From: an uncultured Ruminococcus sp.
GTDB lineage: Bacteria > Bacillota_A > Clostridia > Oscillospirales > Ruminococcaceae
DNA length: 6,400 bases
Assembly: GCA_902782875.1 (NCBI GenBank)
Contig: CACZPE010000290.1
Coordinates: forward strand, 1 to 6,400
Direction: 5' to 3'
The position numbers and the translations under genes are program-made. The notes under the pieces were generated by a model, which was not told the origin of the DNA, made no database searches, and saw only the letters and a program-made list of their open reading frames with translations. Below are positions 1 to 5,608 of the stretch, one piece after another. Within the stretch, counting starts at the first letter, position 1. Every line of letters begins with the position of its first letter.

Positions 1-480
1 ATCTACAGTCAGGAAAGACTTACTAAAGGCGGCAAGGTGTTCAGACTATATAAATTCAGAAGTATGATAGTAAATGCTGAGGCAGACGGTGAAGCAAAAC
101 TTGCTTCTGAGAACGATGAGCGTATAACTCCTGTAGGCCGTGTTATCAGACAGCTCAGGATAGACGAATTTCCGCAGCTTATCAATATAATAAGAGGGGA
201 TATGTCTATCGTAGGGCCGAGACCTGAACGTCCCGAGCTTGCTGCCAAGAATGAAGAGATAATGCCTGAGTTTGCCTATCGTCTGCGTGTGAAGGCAGGC
301 CTGACGGGATATGCTCAGGTGCTCGGAAAATACAATACCACGCCTTATGATAAACTACGCCTTGATCTTATGTATATAGAACAGTTCTCTCTTATACTGG
401 ATTTTAAGCTGATACTTATGACTATAAAGATACTCTTTGTCCCTGACAGTACCGAGGGCGTAAAGGAAGATGATAAATAG
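1..480 (+). CDS. Polyprenyl-phosphate sugar-1-phosphate transferase, C-terminal part (5' end outside window)
   Basis: This is the cytoplasmic catalytic domain of a bacterial sugar transferase (WbaP/CpsE/PglC-like). The family moves a sugar-1-phosphate from a UDP-sugar to undecaprenyl phosphate at the inner face of the membrane, starting exopolysaccharide, capsule or glycan synthesis. The frame is open from base 1 to the TAG at 478-480 (159 residues visible), so the gene starts upstream; the GTG at 37 is internal. Visible hallmarks are LYKFRSM (residues 16-22), RIDEFPQL with the Asp-Glu pair D55-E56 that matches the catalytic dyad of PglC, GDMSIVGPRPERPE (about 68-81), and the C-terminal KAGLTGYAQV...YNT...DKL...D..YIE block. 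The tail FVPDSTEGV resembles long family members with several N-terminal membrane helices, but that part is missing, so size class and sugar specificity cannot be read. It converges on the - strand operon and is probably the last gene of a polysaccharide locus. Confidence 0.93.
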   Translation: MYSQERLTKGGKVFRLYKFRSMIVNAEADGEAKLASENDERITPVGRVIRQLRIDEFPQLINIIRGDMSIVGPRPERPELAAKNEEIMPEFAYRLRVKAGLTGYAQVLGKYNTTPYDKLRLDLMYIEQFSLILDFKLILMTIKILFVPDSTEGVKEDDK

Positions 481-484
481 TTAC

Positions 485-506
485 AAAAAACGGACTGCGC
501 TTTTTT
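485..506 (+). terminator. Possible weak terminator after the sugar transferase
   Basis: An A6 run (485-490) can pair with a T6 run (501-506), extended by CG/CG around a GACTG loop with one bulged C. It starts 5 nt after the stop codon and ends in a U tract, the right place for the + strand unit to stop. The stem has only two G-C pairs, so it may be inefficient and the strong terminator at 659-690 may do the work. Confidence 0.25.
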
Positions 507-560
507 ACGCAATAGGCAATTATAACAAATATTCTCTTTGAAATATGTGTAAAAAATGAA

Positions 561-589
561 TTGATTATTTACCTATTATGATATATAAT
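561..589 (+). promoter_or_regulatory. Near-consensus sigma-A promoter in the intergenic region
   Basis: The -35 box TTGATT is at 561-566, the spacer is exactly 17 nt, and the -10 box is a perfect TATAAT at 584-589. The surroundings are very AT-rich. Transcription would start near 595-597 on the + strand. No protein gene lies downstream on this strand before the terminator at 659-690, so the promoter appears to serve a short RNA. It lies 80 nt past the end of the sugar transferase and points toward the convergent operon. Confidence 0.6.
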
Positions 590-595
590 AATAAC

Positions 596-690
596 TGTTG
601 AAGGGACAGAAACTTCAATCACTTATAATAACACTATCCTCTCTTAAAATCTTTCCATAAAAAGCGGTCATCATCAGGTGACCGCTTTTT
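596..690 (+). ncRNA. Candidate small regulatory RNA, about 95 nt
   Basis: The predicted transcript runs from just after the TATAAT box to the T run of the terminator. It can be read in three parts. First is a 5' hairpin with a 6-bp stem (TTGAAG 598-603 with CTTCAA 613-618) and a 9-nt loop GGACAGAAA. Next is a 40-nt stretch with no evident pairing (619-658), rich in A/U and with two CU-rich blocks, TATCCTCTCTT (635-645) and TCTTTCC (650-656). Last is a 12-bp terminator hairpin. CCTCTC blocks of this sort can pair with Shine-Dalgarno sequences, a known mode of sRNA action in Gram-positive bacteria. There is no ATG in the transcript and no ribosome-binding site ahead of any reading frame. I do not recognise it as a known RNA family. 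Promoter and terminator are seen in the sequence; that the RNA is made, and any function, is inferred. Confidence 0.45.
659..690. terminator. Strong intrinsic terminator, usable in both directions
   Basis: AAAAAGCGGTCA (659-670) pairs perfectly with TGACCGCTTTTT (679-690) around an 8-nt loop TCATCAGG. The stem is GC-rich at its core and has A/T runs at both bases, so each strand ends in a U tract. On the - strand it lies 14 nt beyond the stop codon of the acetyltransferase and closes the murD-to-acetyltransferase operon. On the + strand it would end the candidate small RNA and any read-through from the sugar transferase. Confidence 0.9.
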
Positions 691-703
691 ATGTGTTTAT
701 ATT

Positions 704-1258
704 CTATTTGTTGTAGTTTTCGCGCTCGATGCAATAGCAGACCTCGCCTTCGGGAGAGATACCTTGTCTTCTGAATCTTTCTACTGTGTCGGTCTTGTGC
801 ATCATTGATCTTTCAAGAACCCTGCCGGATTTGGTGTTTTCTGCACGGTGATACGCCTCTATTCTCAAAAAGCCGGTATTCTCAAATAAAAATGCTATCA
901 TGCCTGAGAGCGCTTCCCCTGCATATCCTCTGCCCCAGAAGCGCTGGCCGATGCAGTATTCTGCTTCTGCCGTGCTGCAGTCGGAGTATACTCTGCACAG
1001 TGCTATCTGCCCTATATTCTGTCCACTGTCTTTTTCGATTATAGCCCATCTGTAGAAATCGGGATTATTATATCCGGAGATATACGTATCGAGAAGTGTC
1101 TTGACTCCAGAAATATCATCGTATACAGGTTCACCGTATTCAAGCTGTATCATAGGGTCAGCGGCCCAGTTATTATACATATCTTCACAGTCACAGGGCT
1201 CAAAACGGCGGCATATCAGTCTTTCTGTCTCAAACTGCAGTGTACCGGAGTGTTTCAT
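704..1258 (-). CDS. GNAT family N-acetyltransferase, RimJ/RimL type
   Basis: This 184-residue protein has the length and layout of the RimJ/RimL subgroup of GNAT enzymes, which use acetyl-CoA to acetylate an amine, often a protein N-terminus, an amino acid or an antibiotic. Signs are the opening ETERLICRRFEPCDCEDMY (about residues 10-28), the acetyl-CoA motif A QRFWGRGYAGEAL (about 125-137, pattern RxxGxxG/A), and the following region with HRAENTKSGRVLERSMM, which matches the usual N..S.rvleK.GM block with the Gly replaced by Met. The substrate cannot be told from the sequence. The ATG at 1258 is preceded by AAGGAG 11 nt upstream (1270-1275), which overlaps the end of cbiC; the gap to cbiC is 18 nt. 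It is the last gene of the operon and ends just before the terminator. It need not share a function with its neighbours. Confidence 0.88.
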   Translation of the reverse strand: MKHSGTLQFETERLICRRFEPCDCEDMYNNWAADPMIQLEYGEPVYDDISGVKTLLDTYISGYNNPDFYRWAIIEKDSGQNIGQIALCRVYSDCSTAEAEYCIGQRFWGRGYAGEALSGMIAFLFENTGFLRIEAYHRAENTKSGRVLERSMMHKTDTVERFRRQGISPEGEVCYCIERENYNK

Positions 1259-1276
1259 AACTATCGTTTCTCCTTT

Positions 1277-1897
1277 TCAGTGATCTCTTATAAGTCTGTA
1301 CATCAGAGCGTTCACGGCGGCGGCAGCTATATTGCTTCCGCCTTTTCTGCCCATCGCTGCAATATATGGTGCATCTGACGATGCTATAAGCTCTTTTGAG
1401 TGCTCAACATTTACAAATCCCACAGGCATGGCGATCACAAGTGCAGGCATAAGTCCGTGCTTCATATGTTCATGTAGCCTTATAAGGAATGTGGGTGCAT
1501 TACCCGATACAAATACCAGAGGACGGTCCTTTGTCAGAACAGCCTTCTCTATACTCACTGCAGCCCTCGTGATGCCCTGTGCTGCAGCTCTTTCCGCAAC
1601 ATCACTGTCAGCCATGTAGCAGACAGCCTCTGCGCCGAGTGTTGACAGAGCTTTTTTGTTGATACCCGATAGTGCCATATTGGTATCCGTCACTATAAGG
1701 GCACCCTTTATATTCCTGTCAAATGAAGATAAAGCATCATCCGAAAATACAGTATTCTTCGCATAGTCAAAATCGGCAGAAGCGTGTATCAGACGCATTA
1801 TCACAGGAGCTTTATCCTCGGGTAATGTGATATGCATATCATGAAGCTCCCGGGATATGATCTCAAAGCTCATTTTTTCGATATCTTCAGGCTTCAT
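1277..1897 (-). CDS. cbiC: Cobalt-precorrin-8 / precorrin-8X methylmutase
   Basis: CbiC (CobH in the aerobic pathway) moves a methyl group from C-11 to C-12 of the corrin ring, giving (cobalt-)hydrogenobyrinate, a late step of ring building in cobalamin synthesis in the cytosol. The 206 residues match the family length. Motifs in order: RLIHASADFDYA (35-46) with His38, equivalent to the catalytic His43 of Pseudomonas denitrificans CobH; DTNMALSGIN (about 71-80); SGNAPTFLIRL; PALVIAMPVGFVNVEHSKE; and GRKGGSNIAAAAVNAL near the C-terminus. All are intact, so it should be active. The ATG at 1897 lies inside the end of cobD (11-nt overlap), with AGGA 10 nt upstream, suggesting translational coupling. 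In an anaerobic clostridium the substrate would probably be the cobalt-containing form, hence the symbol cbiC. The other ring enzymes are not in this window. Confidence 0.95.
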   Translation of the reverse strand: MKPEDIEKMSFEIISRELHDMHITLPEDKAPVIMRLIHASADFDYAKNTVFSDDALSSFDRNIKGALIVTDTNMALSGINKKALSTLGAEAVCYMADSDVAERAAAQGITRAAVSIEKAVLTKDRPLVFVSGNAPTFLIRLHEHMKHGLMPALVIAMPVGFVNVEHSKELIASSDAPYIAAMGRKGGSNIAAAAVNALMYRLIRDH

Positions 1898-2882
1898 TAA
1901 TACACCGTCCTATTACGTCAATAAGATGTTCGTTTTCTTTATGGGGGCGTACTGCTATGCGGTAATAGCCGCTTACTCCGAACATATCTCTGCAGTCGCG
2001 TATTGCTGTATCAAACCTGAGTGTCAGATCTGCCAGGGGGATATCTGTGTGTATAAGGAGAAAATTCACTTCCGAAGGGAATACTTCCAGCCCGTAATCT
2101 GTAAGTTTTCTTGAAAGATACTCACGCTCGGTCCTTACATATTCTGCAGTCTGCTTTTCAAATCCCTGTTCTCTGAGAGCCGCAGCCGCCGCTCTCAGAG
2201 CGGGAGTACCTATGCTCCATGACTGGCCGCAGAGCTTTATACGTTCTTTGAGAGACTTGTCCCTGCAGAGAAGATAACCCACTCTTAGGGCGGGCATTGA
2301 GTATATCTTTGTGAGTGACCTGATGATGACTGCGCCGTTCTGATATAGAACCGATGTCGGCTGTCTGTTCTCACTGAAGAAAACAAAGCTCTCATCAATA
2401 ACCATAACGGTATTTCTCTGTCTGCATTTTTCTGATAATCTGAGCAGCAGATCGTGATCAAGACTCATTCCTGTAGGATTGTTAGGGGAGCAGACAAACA
2501 GGATATCCGCACATTCGGGGAAGCTTTCGGCTTTTTCAGCGGGGATGTGCATGATCTCGCATCCGCAGGATACAAGGGCTCTTTCGTATTCCGAAAAAGA
2601 GGGGCTTACTATCACCGCCTTTGCGGGCCTGACTGCATATACCGTACGGTAGATAAGGTCTGCCGCTCCTGCTCCGCAGATTATATCATCAGCGGGATAT
2701 CCTTCTTTTTCGGATATGATACTGCAAAGATCCCGATGCTCCCTGTCAGGATACTTTTCGAGTTCATCAGATGCTTTATAATATGCCTCTCTCGCACTTT
2801 CGGGAAACCCAAGAGGATTTAGATTGACAGAGTGATCGTATTTTACGGTTATTTCTCCGCCGTGTGTGTATTTTTCACTCAT
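1887..2882 (-). CDS. cobD: L-threonine-O-3-phosphate decarboxylase (PLP enzyme, class I aminotransferase fold)
   Basis: CobD decarboxylates L-threonine phosphate to (R)-1-amino-2-propanol phosphate, the linker between the corrin ring and the lower ligand of cobalamin. The 331 residues fit, though they are slightly short. The N-terminal HGG (7-9) and NLNPLG (20-25) are hallmarks separating CobD from its close relative histidinol-phosphate aminotransferase (HisC). PLP-site residues are visible: SPNNPTG (132-138, Asn135), D163 in VIDESF, the Schiff-base Lys192 in RSLTKIYSMPALRVGY, and Arg200. The C-terminal YYRIAVRPHKENEHLI holds the substrate-carboxylate Arg region. The next-door cbiC supports the cobalamin assignment over HisC. 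AAGGA lies 6 nt before the ATG, and the gap to the preceding gene is 3 nt. A perfect 10-bp inverted repeat lies within the coding sequence at 2171-2200. Confidence 0.92.
   Translation of the reverse strand: MSEKYTHGGEITVKYDHSVNLNPLGFPESAREAYYKASDELEKYPDREHRDLCSIISEKEGYPADDIICGAGAADLIYRTVYAVRPAKAVIVSPSFSEYERALVSCGCEIMHIPAEKAESFPECADILFVCSPNNPTGMSLDHDLLLRLSEKCRQRNTVMVIDESFVFFSENRQPTSVLYQNGAVIIRSLTKIYSMPALRVGYLLCRDKSLKERIKLCGQSWSIGTPALRAAAAALREQGFEKQTAEYVRTEREYLSRKLTDYGLEVFPSEVNFLLIHTDIPLADLTLRFDTAIRDCRDMFGVSGYYRIAVRPHKENEHLIDVIGRCINEA
2171..2200. repeat. Perfect inverted repeat inside cobD (10-bp arms, 10-nt loop)
   Basis: CTCTGAGAGC (2171-2180) and GCTCTCAGAG (2191-2200) are exact reverse complements separated by the GC-rich CGCAGCCGCC. 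In the cobD mRNA this would form a stable hairpin. It coincides with codons for the helix segment ALRAAAAALRE, where Ala-Leu-Arg occurs twice. No T run follows on either strand, so it is not a terminator. The repeat is plainly visible; a role is not shown. Confidence 0.7.
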
Positions 2883-2885
2883 AGT

Positions 2886-3545
2886 TTATCCTTGTCGTAT
2901 TAACAGGTATTGCTTTTTTTCGGCTTTCAGTCCGATGTGCTCATAAAAGCCGTACAATTCAGGCTCGGCAAGCACGTATATCCCGTGAGACTTTGATATC
3001 TCAGAGAATATAGCTTTTATATTTCCTTTATTGCGTTCGTTTTCGGGTGATACCACAGAGGATATATATGCATATCCGTTATATATGAAATCAGCTGCCG
3101 CATAGGATCCTCCGCATTTGTATGCGGCGGATATGCCGTGCCTTATCCTGTGAGACATATCGGTATACCACAGTTCTCTGTCAACTCCGAGAAGACGTGA
3201 TACCAGTTCTGACATTTCATATACAGAGGATATCTTCTCCGCATTTCCGCAGTATTCTGTCCTGCCTCTAAAGAGTGTGATCTCATGGGCAGAATAACCC
3301 GTAAACTCACTTAATGATGATTCTATGGTATACGGTGCCAAAAACGCTATAAAGTTCTCAAATTCATCAGTGTTTTCGGGAATACCACTTACAGTAAGGG
3401 ATGAGTTGAAAAGCATTGCTGTAAAACCGTTTCCGCTGTAAAAACGGCAGAAATCGTATTTTGTACCGTATGCCCTGAGATATGCTGATATTTTGGCACT
3501 GTAATGATCGGATGCTGTGATATCAGGGATGCATTCCTTTATCAT
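2886..3545 (-). CDS. Uncharacterised protein with a divergent GNAT-like C-terminal domain
   Basis: I do not recognise this 219-residue protein as a named family. The C-terminal third reads like the GNAT acyltransferase fold. A strand AYISSVVSP (159-167) is followed by a poor motif A, ENERNKGNIKAIFSEI (168-183), where R171 and G174 fit the RxxGxG/A pattern but the last Gly/Ala is Ile176. Then come a strand at IYVLAEPE (189-196) and FYEHIGL (200-206), the usual motif B ending. The first 120 residues (with YGTKYDFCRFYSGNG, 26-40) match nothing I can name and could be a degenerate first GNAT lobe. DMSHRIRHGISAAYKCGG (129-146) is another distinctive stretch. No signal peptide or membrane helix is seen, so it is probably cytosolic. 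The ATG overlaps the previous stop as ATGA and has no clear ribosome site of its own, implying translational coupling to the M42 peptidase upstream. A gap of only 3 nt separates it from cobD. Confidence 0.72.
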   Translation of the reverse strand: MIKECIPDITASDHYSAKISAYLRAYGTKYDFCRFYSGNGFTAMLFNSSLTVSGIPENTDEFENFIAFLAPYTIESSLSEFTGYSAHEITLFRGRTEYCGNAEKISSVYEMSELVSRLLGVDRELWYTDMSHRIRHGISAAYKCGGSYAAADFIYNGYAYISSVVSPENERNKGNIKAIFSEISKSHGIYVLAEPELYGFYEHIGLKAEKKQYLLIRQG

Positions 3546-4573
3546 AACATACAGAGCTTATCAGCCATCTTTGCGGCAAGCTCCGCAGCCGCATGGAGAT
3601 CATCAAGCTTTGCTGTGCAGCTGGGAGTATGGAGATATCTGCAGGGCACGGATATTGCGATAGTACGTACTCCGCCTCTTGAGATATGTATTGCGCCGCT
3701 GTCATTGCCGCCGGCTACAACGGTCTTTGTCTGCCACGGCAGACCGTTCTCCTCTGCGCACTGTCTGGAAAGCGCGAAAAGCTCTCTGTCGTAAAGGGTA
3801 GACCTGTCCATATATGAAACAACAGGGCCGTTTCCGAGTATACAGCATCTGTCAGCACCTGATGAAAGCGGTATATCAGCAGCAGTAGTTGCCTCCAGTA
3901 CAATTGCCATATCAGGTTCGGCAATAAAAGCCGCTGTGCGTGCACCTCTGAGGCCTATCTCCTCCTGGGTGACAAATGTGAATACACAGTCGTATTCGGG
4001 GATATCTTCAAGTATCATCGCGATCATAATTGCGCAGCCTGCTCTGTCGTCTATTGCCTTTGAGCGTACATATCCGTTTTCGGAAACATGATAACCGCAG
4101 GTGAAATATGCATTATCACCTCGTGATACATACTTTTCAGCTTCTTCCATGTCTTTTGCACCTATGTCTATATACAATGATGAAAACGACACAGGAGTCT
4201 CTTTTTCATCTTTGCTCAGATTATGTACAGCTTTGGTACCGATACAGCCTGTCATGCCATTTTCGAGAGTTATCTGCCTGCCTGCGACAGCATCTGCAGA
4301 AACTCCGCCCACACAGTCAAGGGCGAGTGTGCCGTCTTCGTTTATATCTGTTATGATAAGCCCTACCTCATCCATATGTGCGGATATCATAAGGCGGTTC
4401 TTTGCAGGTTTTCCCTTGTACTCGGCAATGATGCATCCGAGGGGAGTAACGGTACAGCTGCATTTTCCGGATATTTTATCAAGAATATATTCCCTCACTT
4501 TATCCTCGCTGCCGGAAGTTCCGTTTATTTCGCAAAGATCATGAAGCAGAGATCCGATAAGTTCGTTATTCAT
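3542..4573 (-). CDS. M42 family metallo-aminopeptidase (second of a tandem pair)
   Basis: M42 enzymes are two-metal aminopeptidases that usually assemble into hollow TET dodecamers in the cytosol and trim short peptides. Numbering from the ATG at 4573 (343 residues), the family motifs are AHMDEVG (His66 metal ligand, Asp68), AIDDRAG (bridging Asp175), TQEEIGLRGA (general base Glu204, ligand Glu205), and YLHTP (ligand His315). GGNDSGAI (about 288-295) matches the usual GGTDA segment. The metal ligand normally given by Asp in DxTxA is Glu227 here (VLEATTAADIP), a conservative change. A GTG at 4582 would add three residues, but GAGAGGTGAT ends just before ATGG-ATG and its AGG core lies 8 nt from the ATG at 4573, so I prefer the ATG. 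It overlaps the preceding M42 gene by 8 nt. Older annotations call such proteins endoglucanase M or glutamyl aminopeptidase; substrate preference cannot be read here. Confidence 0.92.
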   Translation of the reverse strand: MNNELIGSLLHDLCEINGTSGSEDKVREYILDKISGKCSCTVTPLGCIIAEYKGKPAKNRLMISAHMDEVGLIITDINEDGTLALDCVGGVSADAVAGRQITLENGMTGCIGTKAVHNLSKDEKETPVSFSSLYIDIGAKDMEEAEKYVSRGDNAYFTCGYHVSENGYVRSKAIDDRAGCAIMIAMILEDIPEYDCVFTFVTQEEIGLRGARTAAFIAEPDMAIVLEATTAADIPLSSGADRCCILGNGPVVSYMDRSTLYDRELFALSRQCAEENGLPWQTKTVVAGGNDSGAIHISRGGVRTIAISVPCRYLHTPSCTAKLDDLHAAAELAAKMADKLCML

Positions 4574-5594
4574 CCATATCACCTCTCAGAAAGGCAGAAA
4601 TCAGCATGGCAGTGCTTTCACAGTCCGATATATCTATTACTTCACAGGGCGTGTGCATATATCTCAGAGGAATCGAAAGCGTAAGCGCTCTGGCTCCGCC
4701 TCTGTTTACTGTGAAACGGTCAGCATTTGTGCCTGTAGTGCCGTTCATGATCTCAAGCTGGAAGGGTATGCCTGCTTTTTCGGCATGATCGGTAAAGCTT
4801 TTGCTGAGGGCTCTGTCAAGAGACGGAGATATGCCTATCATACAGCCGCCGCCGAGTTTGCCGCATTTTACGGGGGATTCGCCGCCGGAAAGTGCAAAGC
4901 TTACATCTACAGCCAGAGCTATATCAGGATCAATATCAAACGCTCCTATGCACGCACCTCTTTCACCGAGCTCCTCCTGTGTGGAGAACATTACCGTAAG
5001 ACTGTACGGCATATCATCATAATGGCCGTATAACTCATCAACAGCTTTTATTATCACAGCAATACCGCATCTGTCATCAAGAGCAGCACCGCATATGCGT
5101 CCGCCGAGAAGCTGTTTTGCGGGACTGTCAAAGGATATGCTGTCACCCATTGCTACATATTCTTTCAGTGTTTCTTTGTCAAGCCCTGTGTCTATATAGA
5201 GCTGATCACGGCTCATAACGCTTTTGTCCTTTGTGAGATGCGGAGGCAGAGTAGCGACAACTCCGCATATGTCCTTTTTACCGTGTATCACAACGCGCTG
5301 AGCGGGCATAATGCGCATATCAAGACCGCCGATCATATCTGCACTTACAAAGCCGTCATCTCTTACATCGGTAACTATAAGACCCACTCTGTCAAGATGC
5401 GCATCGAGCAGTACATGAGGCTTATTACCTTTTTGTCCGAAATGAGCAAATACATTCCCGTTTTTGATTTCCACACGGTCTGTGTATTTTTTCATTATCT
5501 GAGCGGTCATTTCTGCTGCAGGCAGTTCACTGCCGGATACACCATCGGTGTCAGCAAGTTTTATTATCAGTTCTGTTAGTTCTCTGGTATCCAT
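4566..5594 (-). CDS. M42 family metallo-aminopeptidase (first of a tandem pair)
   Basis: This is a second, clearly diverged M42 aminopeptidase of 342 residues. Numbered from the ATG at 5594, all expected active-site residues are present: AHLDRVG (His66, Asp68), ALDDRCG (bridging Asp173), TQEELGERGA (base Glu207, ligand Glu208), VDVSFA (ligand Asp230), and YMHTP (His314). TGTNADRFTVNRGG (about 288-301) matches the usual GGTDA block. It keeps the standard Asp metal ligand where its downstream paralogue has Glu. The reading frame could start upstream at TTG 5612 or ATG 5609, the latter overlapping the murD stop as TGATG. Only the ATG at 5594 has a well-placed ribosome site (AAAGG, 7 nt away), and MDTRELTELI fits the family's N-terminal helix. 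It follows murD by 14 nt. The protein is probably a cytosolic peptidase; whether it forms a homo- or hetero-complex with its neighbour is not known. Confidence 0.92.
   Translation of the reverse strand: MDTRELTELIIKLADTDGVSGSELPAAEMTAQIMKKYTDRVEIKNGNVFAHFGQKGNKPHVLLDAHLDRVGLIVTDVRDDGFVSADMIGGLDMRIMPAQRVVIHGKKDICGVVATLPPHLTKDKSVMSRDQLYIDTGLDKETLKEYVAMGDSISFDSPAKQLLGGRICGAALDDRCGIAVIIKAVDELYGHYDDMPYSLTVMFSTQEELGERGACIGAFDIDPDIALAVDVSFALSGGESPVKCGKLGGGCMIGISPSLDRALSKSFTDHAEKAGIPFQLEIMNGTTGTNADRFTVNRGGARALTLSIPLRYMHTPCEVIDISDCESTAMLISAFLRGDMDE
4578..4587 (-). promoter_or_regulatory. Ribosome-binding site that fixes the start of the second M42 gene
   Basis: GAGAGGTGAT on the - strand matches the 3' half of the full Shine-Dalgarno consensus (AGGTGAT). 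It lies inside the last codons of the upstream M42 gene. The AGG core is 8 nt from the ATG at 4573, but would overlap the alternative GTG start at 4582, which argues against that GTG. Confidence 0.7.
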
Positions 5595-5601
5595 AGATTT
5601 G

Positions 5602-5606
5602 CCTTT
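5602..5606 (-). promoter_or_regulatory. Ribosome-binding site that decides the start of the first M42 gene
   Basis: AAAGG on the - strand lies 7 nt upstream of the ATG at 5594. No comparable site precedes the in-frame TTG at 5612 or ATG at 5609, where the sequence is the pyrimidine-rich end of murD. Confidence 0.55.
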
Positions 5607-5608
5607 CA

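Noticed and set aside
496..511. TGCG...CGCA 4-bp inverted repeat after the sugar transferase
   Set aside because: The stem is too short and has no following T run; the A6/T6 pairing is the better, still weak, terminator candidate.
598..660. Open frame of 20 codons starting at TTG 598 within the candidate small RNA
   Set aside because: The transcript would begin only 1-3 nt before it, there is no ribosome site, and the start is TTG. A leaderless TTG peptide is unlikely.
1887..2882. Histidinol-phosphate aminotransferase (HisC) as identity of the PLP enzyme
   Set aside because: The N-terminal HGG and NLNPLG motifs and the overlapping cbiC gene favour CobD, though the two families are closely related.
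3097..3128. GCCGCATA...TATGCGGC inverted repeat (8-bp arms, 16-nt loop) inside the GNAT-like gene
   Set aside because: It falls on Ala-Ala-Tyr and Tyr-Ala-Ala codons, so the symmetry follows from the protein sequence; the loop is long and no T run follows.
4574..4582. GTG at 4582 as the start of the second M42 gene
   Set aside because: It overlaps the Shine-Dalgarno sequence itself; the ATG at 4573 has correct spacing.
4101..4684. Long + strand open frames opposite the M42 genes (up to 153 codons)
   Set aside because: They lie entirely antisense to clear M42 peptidase genes, show no family motifs and have no convincing ribosome sites.
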